The notes beneath the pieces are model-generated. The model saw only the letters and a list, made by a program, of their open reading frames with translations, made no database searches and was not told the origin of the DNA. 64,000 nt of DNA from UKL13-2 sp043773745 (GTDB taxonomy: Bacteria; Pseudomonadota; Gammaproteobacteria; Burkholderiales; Usitatibacteraceae), in contig JAYVEV010000132.1 of assembly GCA_043773745.1 (NCBI GenBank), positions 5,544 to 69,543 of the forward strand, in the 5' to 3' direction. The first letter of the stretch is position 1. Each line of letters begins with the position of its first letter. The position numbers were made by a program, and so were the translations under genes. Positions 34,179 through 43,029 of this stretch are shown here, one piece after another.

Positions 34179-34949
34179 GTGGAAAATAATCGAGAAAAAA
34201 CTTTTGGCGCATTCATTATTGGCGATGAAATCTTGTCCGGCAAAAGACAGGATAAGCATCTGGCCAAAACCATCGAAACCCTGGGCGCGCGCGGGCTGTC
34301 GCTGAGCTACGCACATTATCTTGGTGATGAGCCGGAACGAATTATCGCCGCGCTCAAACAGTCATTTTCGACCGATCATATTGTGTTCAGTTTTGGCGGC
34401 ATTGGCGCCACACCCGATGATCACACCCGACAATGCACGGCGGCCGCTCTGGGCGTGGCACTGCACCAGCACCCCGATGCAGTGGCGGCTATGGCATCAA
34501 GACCTAATTTTGAACTCTCCCCCAACCGTTTGAAGATGGCGGAATTTCCGCTGGGCTCCACGATCATTCCGAATCCCTACAACAGCATTGCGGCATTCTC
34601 ATGCGGTGACCATCATTTCCTGCCGGGCTTTCCTGAAATGTCATGGCCGATGATGGCGTGGGTGCTGGACACCCAATATTCGGCGCTGTTTAATCGAACC
34701 CCGTTTGCGGAGGAAATCATCATTATCGAGCGGGCCGGTGAAAGTGATTTGATTGATGCGATGAATCGTATCGTCGTCAATTATCCGACGACTAAGCTGT
34801 CGAGCCTGCCGCAATTTTTGGCGAGTGCTGCCGGTGGCCGCATGATCGAACTCTCCATTCGCGGCGACCCCGCGGCAGTACCGTTGGCGATGGGCGAGAT
34901 GAAACGCGAAATAGAACGCCTTGGTTTCGCGTTCCGGTCAAAGACTTAA
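34179..34949 (+). CDS. MoCF-domain (CinA N-terminal type) protein
   Basis: A 256-residue protein with a GTG start. The first ~170 residues form a molybdopterin-binding MoCF domain: FGAFIIGDEILSGKRQDKHL, then FSFGGIGATPDDHTRQCTAA, a pattern shared with the N-terminal half of CinA and with YfaY-like pyrophosphatases. The C-terminal CinA nicotinamide-nucleotide deamidase domain is absent, so an ADP-ribose or CoA-type pyrophosphatase role is possible but unproven. Convergent with the YceI gene. Confidence 0.83.
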   Translation: MENNREKTFGAFIIGDEILSGKRQDKHLAKTIETLGARGLSLSYAHYLGDEPERIIAALKQSFSTDHIVFSFGGIGATPDDHTRQCTAAALGVALHQHPDAVAAMASRPNFELSPNRLKMAEFPLGSTIIPNPYNSIAAFSCGDHHFLPGFPEMSWPMMAWVLDTQYSALFNRTPFAEEIIIIERAGESDLIDAMNRIVVNYPTTKLSSLPQFLASAAGGRMIELSIRGDPAAVPLAMGEMKREIERLGFAFRSKT

Positions 34950-34968
34950 ACAAAAAAACTGTACCCGA

Positions 34969-35733
34969 CTACCGTGGCGTATTGACCGGTACTGGCGGAG
35001 GAGCAGGCGGAAGAACGGGCACCACCAGTTCGTCGCGCTTCTTTTCATCTTTGCTGTCTGCATCGTTGACTGTCGGTGCCGCGTAAGCCACCAGCTCAAT
35101 AATAATTTTCACGTCATCACTCACCGAGGCCGACCACGCCTTCATACCAAACTCGGAGCGGTTAATATTCAACACGGCATCGGCGGTACAGCGGGCACGC
35201 TTGGTTGCGCTGGCTGGCACGCAACCTGATTTGTAGACCACCAGCGTAACGGGTCTGGTCTTGCCCAGCAGTGTCAGCAAACCGTCAATACTCGTTAAGC
35301 GCTCAATCTCCCAGACAAAGCGTGAAGACTTGAACTCAATGGCCGGGAATTTTTCCACATCAAAAAAATCAGGTCCGCGCAACACTTTGTTGGTAGCACT
35401 GGCATTCACCACATTCGCGTAAAGCGTAGTGGCATCAATCACGGCGGTAATGGCATCATTAGTGCGGCTCTGCACATCGGTACGGGCGGGGTCATGGATT
35501 AAATGACCTGTGGTGCGGCTAAATTTCCCCCGCACGGTCATGAGACCCAAAAACATGGCTTCAAATCGTGAGTGTGTTTCATGCGGATCGATGATGTACT
35601 GCGGTGCCGCCAGTTGAGCATGCGCCATCGTGGGCACAACAAACATTGCGAGGCCCGTCAGCGTGGCAACAACTATGCGCACACGGGTTGCAAAATATTG
35701 ATGCCCTCTGTGACAACTTATAAAGCTACTCAT
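34969..35733 (-). CDS. YceI-family periplasmic protein
   Basis: The ATG at 35733 lies just inside the end of the upstream S4-domain gene (8 nt overlap) and gives 254 residues with a signal peptide (IVVATLTGLAMFVVPTMAHA). The body is a YceI lipocalin-like barrel, which binds long isoprenoid or fatty-acid ligands in characterised members: YIIDPHETHSRFEAMFLGLM, FDVEKFPAIEFKSSRFVWEI and INRSEFGMKAWSASVSDDVK. The last ~30 residues are an unusual acidic/lysine segment followed by a proline-rich tail (PVLPPAPPPVPVNTPR). Third gene of the operon with the proteasome homologue. Confidence 0.86.
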   Translation of the reverse strand: MSSFISCHRGHQYFATRVRIVVATLTGLAMFVVPTMAHAQLAAPQYIIDPHETHSRFEAMFLGLMTVRGKFSRTTGHLIHDPARTDVQSRTNDAITAVIDATTLYANVVNASATNKVLRGPDFFDVEKFPAIEFKSSRFVWEIERLTSIDGLLTLLGKTRPVTLVVYKSGCVPASATKRARCTADAVLNINRSEFGMKAWSASVSDDVKIIIELVAYAAPTVNDADSKDEKKRDELVVPVLPPAPPPVPVNTPR

Positions 35734-36181
35734 CGTCGCGCATCGCGTGGTCGCTGCTTGTGCTGTTGGCATGGCGTTCAAATTTTTGAATGGCACGCCG
35801 ATCCTGCTTGGTAGGCCGACCTTTGAATAACGGTGGCGGCATATTGCGCTGCTCGTGCAGAATCTGTTCGCGCGCAGCGATGCTTTCCACGGTCTCTTCG
35901 TAGAAACCGCGCGCCACCACCGCCGATGCGCGTTTTTCGATAATACTTTTTACGACCAAATGAAATACATAGGGCGGTTTGCGTAATAGCAGCACATCAC
36001 TGACTTTAATGGTTTTGGCAGGCTTGGCACGTTCATTGTTGACATCGACATGACCCGCATTAATGGCGTCGATGGCGATTTGGCGGGTCTTGAAAAACCG
36101 TGCCGCCCAAAGCCATTTATCGAGCCGCACTTGCGGCGCGGCGAGCTCAGTCGCCGCCTTGCTTTCAGCGCGACTTGGCAT
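35726..36181 (-). CDS. hslR: S4-domain RNA-binding protein (HslR/Hsp15-like)
   Basis: A 151-residue protein with an S4 RNA-binding domain at about residues 17-80 (VRLDKWLWAARFFKTRQIAI, then GHVDVNNERAKPAKTIKVSD) and a basic C-terminal tail (FKGRPTKQDRRAIQKFERHA). E. coli Hsp15 binds 50S subunits that carry stalled peptidyl-tRNA and is heat-shock induced. The gene overlaps the proteasome homologue by 17 nt upstream and the YceI gene by 8 nt downstream, so the three are almost certainly cotranscribed. Confidence 0.9.
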   Translation of the reverse strand: MPSRAESKAATELAAPQVRLDKWLWAARFFKTRQIAIDAINAGHVDVNNERAKPAKTIKVSDVLLLRKPPYVFHLVVKSIIEKRASAVVARGFYEETVESIAAREQILHEQRNMPPPLFKGRPTKQDRRAIQKFERHANSTSSDHAMRDDE

Positions 36182-36776
36182 TTGCCTTCGCGCTCACTCT
36201 TGCGCTTAATTTCACGCTGGCGATATTCATCGGCAGCCCGGTGCCGGTGTCATATTCGGCGCCGCACAGCACGCCCATCCTGGCAATTTCTTCGGCTGCT
36301 TTGCGGCCCTTGTGCTGTTCATAAACCGCAAACATCGCACCCAATGCAAAATCGCGGCCCGAGCCAATCGCCCAGAAGCGATCAAACTCAAACACCTCAC
36401 GCATCGAATACACTCCAAAAATACCGCTGGAGTTGACGATCAGCGCGGTTAATTGTGATGACTCGTAAGCATCATCGTCTTCTTCCTTAGTGTTCAGGAA
36501 TGCCTCATCTTTGAGCAGCGGATGAATTTTGCGAAAGCTTTCGTAAATTTCCTCGCGGCCATAAAACTTGAATTCGGGATGCCGCTTCAACAGACTTTCC
36601 AGCACCAGCTGGTGCGCGGCGGAACCGGCAATACCAAAATAAGTATCGCCATGCTTGAGTAATTTTTCCGGTGCAGCATCGTGCACGCTGCCCAAACGGG
36701 TTGAGCCAAATGTGGTGAGCGTGTCACCCGCGATCGTGACCATCCCATCTTTTTTAACCACCACGATTGTTGTCAT
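36165..36776 (-). CDS. Proteasome-family threonine peptidase (HslV-like, probable betaproteobacterial proteasome homologue)
   Basis: A 203-residue N-terminal nucleophile hydrolase. The protein starts MTTIVVVKKDGMVTIAGD, so removal of Met1 exposes Thr2 as nucleophile; D18 (IAGD) and a lysine near residue 38 occupy catalytic positions, and AIGSGRDFALGAMFAV matches the HslV GSG region. It differs from HslV by longer loops, including an acidic insert (LNTKEEDDDAYESS), and there is no HslU ATPase gene adjacent. This fits the BPH group reported from Betaproteobacteria as ATPase-independent double rings. Physiological substrates are unknown. Confidence 0.87.
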   Translation of the reverse strand: MTTIVVVKKDGMVTIAGDTLTTFGSTRLGSVHDAAPEKLLKHGDTYFGIAGSAAHQLVLESLLKRHPEFKFYGREEIYESFRKIHPLLKDEAFLNTKEEDDDAYESSQLTALIVNSSGIFGVYSMREVFEFDRFWAIGSGRDFALGAMFAVYEQHKGRKAAEEIARMGVLCGAEYDTGTGLPMNIASVKLSARVSAKANAKSR

Positions 36777-36859
36777 CTCAGTATCCTTTTTATTACCAAT
36801 TCGATTACGACCCTGATTGCAAACTGCCGAGCCCGCACTTAAGCGTAGCCCAAAATGGC

Positions 36860-37321
36860 TCAGCTTCGCAGCCGATCCCCAAAATTGACCATTAACACAC
36901 CGGCAATCACCAGCATCGCACCGATGGCGCGCGGCGCGGATAATTCACGCTCAACCATCCCCAGTATGCCAACGCGGTCAAACACCAGCGATGCCAGAAC
37001 CTGCCCGGCAATCACCAGGCTCAACATGGTTGCCACACCAATGCGCGGCGCCAATAGCGTGGTGCCAAAGACAAACATGGCACCCAGCAGTCCGCCCATC
37101 AACTGCCACGGCGCAACACTGGAAAGCTTGAGCACACTGCCCCATTTCTCGCCCGAGGCCACACACACCACCACCAAAATAACGGAGCCGACTAAAAAAT
37201 TGATGAGCGCCGCAAACACAGCGCCGCTGCCCACCGCAACACGCAGCGAATTATTAATAATCGCCTGCAATGGAATCATGCAGCCAATAAAAAAAGCAAA
37301 CAGCAGCAAAAGCGTATTCAT
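36860..37321 (-). CDS. YdcZ-type (DUF606) DMT-family membrane protein
   Basis: A 153-residue protein with about five hydrophobic helices and the half-size EamA-like topology of the YdcZ/DUF606 family. Recognisable stretches are LLFAFFIGCMIPLQAIINNS at the N-terminus and LLGAMFVFGTTLLAPRIGVA in the middle. These small proteins are presumed to dimerise into a transporter; substrate unknown. It stands alone between the proteasome operon and the surface-protein locus, with 243 bp downstream... that is, upstream of its start, holding no gene. Confidence 0.82.
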   Translation of the reverse strand: MNTLLLLFAFFIGCMIPLQAIINNSLRVAVGSGAVFAALINFLVGSVILVVVCVASGEKWGSVLKLSSVAPWQLMGGLLGAMFVFGTTLLAPRIGVATMLSLVIAGQVLASLVFDRVGILGMVERELSAPRAIGAMLVIAGVLMVNFGDRLRS

Positions 37322-37530
37322 GGGTAATCCGGTTGGTTAAGGTAATTGCGGGCCGCAACGCCATGGGGAAATATCCGCAGACACATAGCTCTAGATGAAT
37401 AGCATTAGACACATGGCTATATTATCTACCCGTATCTGCGGCCAAAATCAATCGTAGGCCGTGATAGTAGCGCGAGAAATCAAGTCACAAGGCGGCCCGC
37501 AAGTCCGGCAGACCGATGTGTTCTGTTTGC
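37322..37530. other. Intergenic region with no gene seen
   Basis: It contains several short dyad-like ATAGC/GCTAT words around 37385-37425 (CATAGCTCTAGATG, GAATAGCATT, ATGGCTATATT) that may belong to the promoter of the YdcZ-type gene. No reading frame or RNA gene was recognised. Confidence 0.4.
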
Positions 37531-37558
37531 GCCAACCGCCAAGGATATGGCGGCTGGC
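37531..37558 (-). terminator. Hairpin terminator of the giant surface-protein gene
   Basis: Seven nucleotides beyond the stop, the minus-strand RNA can form a 10-bp stem with an 8-nt loop. It contains a G-U pair on this strand but an A-C mismatch on the other, which favours function for minus-strand transcription. There is no U-tract after it, so efficiency is uncertain. Confidence 0.5.
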
Positions 37559-37564
37559 ATAATT

Positions 37565-40500
37565 TCAACAGCTAGTCAGAAAGAAGCGCGCAGCAGCCGG
37601 CGAGAAGTACCGGCATCCCTTGCCTGATAGCAGTACCTTGTCCGGACTTGACGGTGCATTGCTGTTAATAACCAGTTTCCCCGCTATCGTCCCCAGACTA
37701 ATGGGACTGAACGTGATGCTGATCGTGCAGAAAGCATTGGGTGCCAGCACTGTCCCGCAGGTATTGGTCTGGGAATAACTACTGTCGGTTGTTATGCTGG
37801 CGAGATTGAGCGGCAGATTGCCTACGTTGGTCAGCGTGACGCGCTGAGCCGGTGCCAGGCTGCCGTAAATGACATTGCCAAAGCCCAGGGTGGTGGCACT
37901 CAGCTTCGCGATCGGCGACGGGATGGGCATGGCCATACCGGTCACCGTGATCGCGTTGACTATGGCCGCATTGCTGGCATTGCTCGGGATGCTGACCACG
38001 GCCGTTTTGGTGGCCGGGTTGAGGCTTGTCGCAAGCTGGGGCGTAAAGCTGATATTGAAACTGCAGCTGGCATTGGCCGCCAATGTTGCCGCGCAGGTTC
38101 CGGATAATGCAAAGTCATTGGCGAGCGTATTCGCTCCCGGTTGTACGATGATGGCATCCAAGTTCAGCGGCGCGTTGCCAGTGTTGGAAATCGTAATAAC
38201 CTGCGGTGCGCTGACCGTACCGATCACTTGTTCGGTGAAACTCAAATTGCCACTCAACTTGATAATCGGCGCCGGTGCGGGCGTGCCATTGGCAGTGATG
38301 GCGACGGTCAACGGGTTCGGCGTGCTGGGCGCAGTGACATTATGGGTGATCGTGATACTGCCATTGACCGCACCCGTCACAGCAGGCGCAAACAGCACGC
38401 TGATGTGGCACTGTGCCAATGGTGCCAATGTGGTGCCGCAGTTGGGCACGGTAATAGCCGGTATCGTGGTTGTTGGCGCACTGGCCCTGACCAGACCCGC
38501 GCCATTGATCACCACGCCGGACAATAATAAATTGGCGCTTCCGCCATTGGTGACAATGACGCTCTGAATGGCCGAGACTGAACCAACCGATTGATCGCCA
38601 AACGCAAGCACAGCCGGGCTGACTGCAATATTGGGGGCCGGGACAACCACACCACTACCAGACACAGACACCGCTACGGATGACGGTGGTGCATTGCTGC
38701 TGATTAACAGAAATGTGTTTGAGGAGCCCGTGCCAAGTGGGTTGAAGGTGACACTAATATTGCAGGTCGCGCCGACTGCCAAAGTCGCTGGGCTAAGCGG
38801 GCAGTTGGAACTAAACGCAAAGTCACCTTGTGATGAAATGTTGTTAATAGCCAGCGGCAACTGCCCGCTGGAGGTAATGGTGATATTTTGCGCGGCGCTG
38901 GATACACCAACATTCACCGCACCAAAACTCAAACCGCCCGTTGAAACGGTGATGCCTGGTGCCAGTGCTGGCGCGACGATTAGCGCGACGCTGGAGGTAT
39001 TGGTATTGTTACCACCGGCACTCAGATTGCTAGGCACAACATTGATAGTGTAGCTGCCCGCGCTTGCAGCCCGTACTGCAAACGTAATGGTGCAACTACC
39101 CATCGCCGAAATACTGCCCATACCAAAGGTGATGCCGGTACCGCCAGTTACGATACTGGGAAAAGTGCCGCAGTTGTTGGACGGCGCAGGCGTAGCCTGT
39201 ACCAGAAGTCCCGCGGGCATGGTCACTGAGCCACTGCTAATGAGTTGGGGGGAAGGCGCCGGCGTACTGAGAGTCAGTGTAACCTGCGCATTGATACCGG
39301 CGAGTACGCTGGCCGGCGATACGGCGACTGTCATGGTTGGATTGAGATTGATGCCCGTGCCACTGAGCGCAATGATATGGGGGCTGCTGACCGTATTATC
39401 CGTGATGGTCAACGTGCCCGTGGCAGCACCCGCAACGGTCGGGGTAAAAGTCACGTTGATTGTGCAGGTATTGGCGGGAGGGCTTGCCGGGGGTACCGCC
39501 AATAATGACGTACTGCAGGATGTCGTTGTCGTGAACGGACCGGTCAAGGTAAATGCACCGCCAAAGATAAGGTCAGCCGTACCGGTATTGGTTAAGGTCA
39601 GTGCTTGCGGGGCACTGCTGGTGCCGACTCCCTGCCCGCTGAAGGTAAGTATGCCGGCGCTGGCGCTGAACAGCGGAGCGGCCAACGGCGTAATAACAAC
39701 GGTATAGGTCGCTGACGCATTCGGCAGCGTCCCGTTGGCGGCCTGTACGGTGAAGCTATAGCTGCCCGCCAAGGTTGGTGTGCCGGACAAAACACCCGTT
39801 GTCGTATTCAGGCTCAATCCCGTTGGCATGGTGCCTGTCGCAATGCTCCAGGTGATGGTAGGACTGCCGGCAGCGGTAAAGCTAAAGCTGTAGCCTTTGC
39901 CGATTGATCCACCGGGCGGCGTAGCGCTGGTAATGGCGGGCGAAGTAGCAAGACCCGGTGCGGCAATCAAACTGTTGAGCGAGAGCGCTTCAGCGCCGGA
40001 TAATGCACGGCCATAAATCAGCAGATTATTGGCCAGGCCGTTAAACGCTCCGCCGTTAGCGTAATTAAAGAATGAAAACACGCGATCGGACGGATTGGCG
40101 CTGGAATAGAACGCATCAAAATTGAATCCGCTTGGTAGCGAAATGGGCGTCTTCAACACACCATCAATATACAAATTGATTGTTAACTTGGAGACATCAA
40201 CCACCACAATCGCCCGATGCCATGTATTCAACGTCATCGGTGCCCCGAGCGTGAATGAGCTCACACCATTATTCAACGTGATGCGCGGCTCGTACAGCGG
40301 GGTTACACCCAGTTCCATCGCGCGATAGCTTGTGCCGAAGCTGAGTATCGTGCCGTTAGTGGGCAGCGTGCTTAGATTAAAATCCACCATGAATGAAAAT
40401 TGGCGATAGTTAACTCCTTCGCGCAAACCGGAGGAGTTGCTACCACTGTACACACCATTCATCGACAAACTATTGCTGGCGAATGTGGCGCTAGGGTTCA

Positions 40501-42979
40501 ACGAAAATGAAGCGCCCCCCATCAAGTCGCTTGCCGCAACGGTAAACGGAAAATAAGCGAGGAGTCCGTTTTGCGACACTGCAGCGGGCAATACAAATGC
40601 AGGTGTTGCAGGCATCACGCTATTGGACACCACTGAAGATGTGCTGTTGCCGACACCGTTATTCGCCACCACCGTAAAGGTATAGGCAGTACCGTTAGTC
40701 AGCCCGGTAACAATATGCGAAGTAATGGCGCTGCCTGCATTACTGTCATAACCGCCAGCCGGTGACGACACCACGGTGTACCCCGTATTGCTAAACCCAG
40801 TGTTGGTAGATGGCGAAAAAGACACCATCGCATAACCGTTTGCCGCATTTGCATTGGGTGCGCCCGGTGCAGAAGGTACGTTACCGGCAACCCCGGTTCC
40901 ACTCAGGGTAATGACGCTCGTACTAGGGGTGGCATTAGATATCATAGTAAGCGTCGCGCTCGTCAGCCCCAGCACGGTCGGCTTGAATATCAGTTGAAGT
41001 GTGCAGGACGAGCCGGGGGAAAGAGTTTGCATGCCGGTGAGTGGAGCGCCATTAACATCAGCGCCAATGAAGCACCAGTTATAGGGAATCGGGCGAGTAT
41101 CGTCGAAATAGGAATCGCGGAATAGCGCAGCATTCGAATGGGCCAGGCTGAATGTGAGATTTGCAGTTCCACTATTTTGAATGGTCACGGCTTGTACCGC
41201 GCTGGATCCACCGACCGCAGTGCTCGGGAAAGTTGTTGCGCCCGAAACTGTCACCGCAGGACCGGCTGCTGGCGCGCTAGCCGCTCCGTTCAGCGCAAAG
41301 ACGTAAGAAACAGCCGGCTTCACGGTCTCGGGCAAAACTGGCGGCGATGCAGACGAAATCGGTCCCAATGTGAGTGTTGCCGTTTCAGTAACAGTGGGAC
41401 TGGGTTGGTTATAAGTCACCACCACTTGGCAACTCGCACCTGCGGCCACTGACCCACACGTGCTGGAGGTCACGGTGAACGCTGCCGAATTGCTGGTTGG
41501 CAGTGGCACCATCACCGCCACGCTGTCGGCATTCGTAAATGTAAATGTTTGCGATTGAGTCCCGCCAGCCGCAATGGAAAAGTTCGAATATGTCGATGTG
41601 TAGATCAACGGCGTTACGGCCTGCACGGAAATTTCCGACGTTCCGCCAATCGACCCGACAGGCGTCGATGCGGTCATCGACGGGTGATAGGTCGGGGGCC
41701 CGCTGGTGATCATTTGAATGGCGGTATACCCGACTCCGTCAGTGATCTTTTTGCCGGTCAACACATATTTCACGCCGATACCCAGGTTTGATGTGTCAAT
41801 GTTGTTGGTGTTGTCGAACAGGTCGATGTCGTATGTTGTGCTCGCTGCGGAGCTAAGCGTGGCATCGACAGTCGTGGCGACGCTGGCGCCGCTCCATGCG
41901 TAATTCACCGCAGTAATGATCGGATAATTCTGTGCAAATGCGGGCGAACCCGGTTGCCCGCCATTGGCGTGATAGCAACCCGGACTGTTGAGAAGGGCGT
42001 TACTGTCTCGGACGTCGCCCGCCAATATATCCCCCAGCGCAATTCCCGGATAGGCGCCGTTCGGAATACCGATATTGTTGGCGCGTATCGAGATGCCCTG
42101 CGGAGCGCATTCACTCGCGTAGACGCGGATACCACCCTGCAAGTTGGCGTTGATGGTGTTGTCGTGGATATCGGCCGGCCCTCTCAACATGCCAATGCCG
42201 GCACCCAGATTACCTGCGATGAGATTGTTGGCGATGACCGTGTTTGGAACATAGATCTCAATGGCGTTGTTGCCGCCATTGGGCGACCCAATGGCGCCGG
42301 ATGGCGAGACACCGATGTAGTTATTTACAATCCGCGTTCCGGTCGCGCCGGAGACGAAGGGGAGAAGAATACCCACTGAATTAGAAGAAATCGTATTGCG
42401 TTCGGCCGCTAGCAAACCGCCGATGTTCGCCATGGACCCGCCGGTCATTTTCACGCCAAAACCATTGCTAGAGATTGAATTGCCGGTGATAGTAGCGCCG
42501 TTGCCGCCCGCAATTAGGACGCCGGGATTTCCCGCGAAGTTGTTGATAGCTAAGCCGCGTACCGCAATGTTATTTGCGTTAATCTCGAGACCCGGTCCCG
42601 CCATCCCCAATGATGCACCGTTTAACGTGATGAGTATGTTGGCATTGTTACCCGTTAACTGCTTATTAGCAGTTGCAAGGGGTTGTGAATAGCCGTCGAG
42701 GGTGGTGTCGTTACAAGAGAGGGTCGGCAATGGCGAATTGAGCGAAATGACGACCGGCCCTGGTACCGGAATATTGAAATTGATCGTTGCCGTGGATCCG
42801 CATAATCCACCCGCGTTGGCGTCAGTAATGGCCTGTCGCAGTGAGCCGGGCCCGGAGTCGTTGATATTTGTAACAGTGGCCACAATCGACTGCGCGTATG
42901 CGCCGCCGACCATACCAAGCAACAGCGACGATGCCAGCGTTGCAAGGAAGCATTTAATGATCATGAGCTGTTTTAACAT
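37565..42979 (-). CDS. Giant secreted modular protein (beta-helix, Fn3, LamG-like, Ig-like and ASH-type repeats)
   Basis: About 1804 residues from the ATG at 42979; in-frame ATGs at 43042, 42991 and 42964 are alternatives. A signal peptide (MIIKCFLATLASSLLLGMVG) leads into VTNINDSGPGSLRQAITDAN, the usual opening of secreted right-handed beta-helices, with N-rich parallel turns to about residue 330. Then come ASH-type modules with NSGTANL-like cores, an Fn3 domain, a LamG-like region (GLLAYFPFTVAASDLMGGAS), a putative Ig domain (GTMPTGLSLNTTTGVLSGTP), and four more ASH modules ending at GKGCRYFSPAAARFFLTSC. No sortase, PEP-CTERM or autotransporter barrel is seen. A role as adhesin or matrix protein is inference. 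Confidence 0.82.
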   Translation of the reverse strand: MLKQLMIIKCFLATLASSLLLGMVGGAYAQSIVATVTNINDSGPGSLRQAITDANAGGLCGSTATINFNIPVPGPVVISLNSPLPTLSCNDTTLDGYSQPLATANKQLTGNNANILITLNGASLGMAGPGLEINANNIAVRGLAINNFAGNPGVLIAGGNGATITGNSISSNGFGVKMTGGSMANIGGLLAAERNTISSNSVGILLPFVSGATGTRIVNNYIGVSPSGAIGSPNGGNNAIEIYVPNTVIANNLIAGNLGAGIGMLRGPADIHDNTINANLQGGIRVYASECAPQGISIRANNIGIPNGAYPGIALGDILAGDVRDSNALLNSPGCYHANGGQPGSPAFAQNYPIITAVNYAWSGASVATTVDATLSSAASTTYDIDLFDNTNNIDTSNLGIGVKYVLTGKKITDGVGYTAIQMITSGPPTYHPSMTASTPVGSIGGTSEISVQAVTPLIYTSTYSNFSIAAGGTQSQTFTFTNADSVAVMVPLPTSNSAAFTVTSSTCGSVAAGASCQVVVTYNQPSPTVTETATLTLGPISSASPPVLPETVKPAVSYVFALNGAASAPAAGPAVTVSGATTFPSTAVGGSSAVQAVTIQNSGTANLTFSLAHSNAALFRDSYFDDTRPIPYNWCFIGADVNGAPLTGMQTLSPGSSCTLQLIFKPTVLGLTSATLTMISNATPSTSVITLSGTGVAGNVPSAPGAPNANAANGYAMVSFSPSTNTGFSNTGYTVVSSPAGGYDSNAGSAITSHIVTGLTNGTAYTFTVVANNGVGNSTSSVVSNSVMPATPAFVLPAAVSQNGLLAYFPFTVAASDLMGGASFSLNPSATFASNSLSMNGVYSGSNSSGLREGVNYRQFSFMVDFNLSTLPTNGTILSFGTSYRAMELGVTPLYEPRITLNNGVSSFTLGAPMTLNTWHRAIVVVDVSKLTINLYIDGVLKTPISLPSGFNFDAFYSSANPSDRVFSFFNYANGGAFNGLANNLLIYGRALSGAEALSLNSLIAAPGLATSPAITSATPPGGSIGKGYSFSFTAAGSPTITWSIATGTMPTGLSLNTTTGVLSGTPTLAGSYSFTVQAANGTLPNASATYTVVITPLAAPLFSASAGILTFSGQGVGTSSAPQALTLTNTGTADLIFGGAFTLTGPFTTTTSCSTSLLAVPPASPPANTCTINVTFTPTVAGAATGTLTITDNTVSSPHIIALSGTGINLNPTMTVAVSPASVLAGINAQVTLTLSTPAPSPQLISSGSVTMPAGLLVQATPAPSNNCGTFPSIVTGGTGITFGMGSISAMGSCTITFAVRAASAGSYTINVVPSNLSAGGNNTNTSSVALIVAPALAPGITVSTGGLSFGAVNVGVSSAAQNITITSSGQLPLAINNISSQGDFAFSSNCPLSPATLAVGATCNISVTFNPLGTGSSNTFLLISSNAPPSSVAVSVSGSGVVVPAPNIAVSPAVLAFGDQSVGSVSAIQSVIVTNGGSANLLLSGVVINGAGLVRASAPTTTIPAITVPNCGTTLAPLAQCHISVLFAPAVTGAVNGSITITHNVTAPSTPNPLTVAITANGTPAPAPIIKLSGNLSFTEQVIGTVSAPQVITISNTGNAPLNLDAIIVQPGANTLANDFALSGTCAATLAANASCSFNISFTPQLATSLNPATKTAVVSIPSNASNAAIVNAITVTGMAMPIPSPIAKLSATTLGFGNVIYGSLAPAQRVTLTNVGNLPLNLASITTDSSYSQTNTCGTVLAPNAFCTISITFSPISLGTIAGKLVINSNAPSSPDKVLLSGKGCRYFSPAAARFFLTSC
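37610..38960 (-). repeat. Four tandem ASH-type (choice-of-anchor D-like) protein modules
   Basis: Roughly 110-residue units begin with LGFGNVIYGS (37.9 kb), LSFTEQVIGT (38.25 kb), LAFGDQSVGS (38.6 kb) and LSFGAVNVGV (38.93 kb). Each continues with an NTGNAPL-like strand, a conserved Cys pair region (CGTVLAPNAFC and similar) and an ITFSP strand. DNA identity between units is moderate, so the array is old. Confidence 0.6.
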
Positions 42980-43029
42980 TTTCGCCACCATTCGCAATTT
43001 ATGACTCGCTATTGAATTTCCCACTATCT

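Noticed and set aside
34961..34990. A terminator between the CinA-type and YceI genes
   Set aside because: GTACC/GGTAC arms are only 5 bp with a long loop, and the YceI stop lies inside; although a T-run follows on the minus strand, the stem is too weak to claim.
37869..38567. A 232-codon open frame on the plus strand inside the giant surface-protein gene
   Set aside because: It is antisense to a clear coding region with strong domain signatures, its composition (Val/Ala/Pro/Leu-rich) mirrors the repetitive codons of that gene, and it has no recognisable domain.
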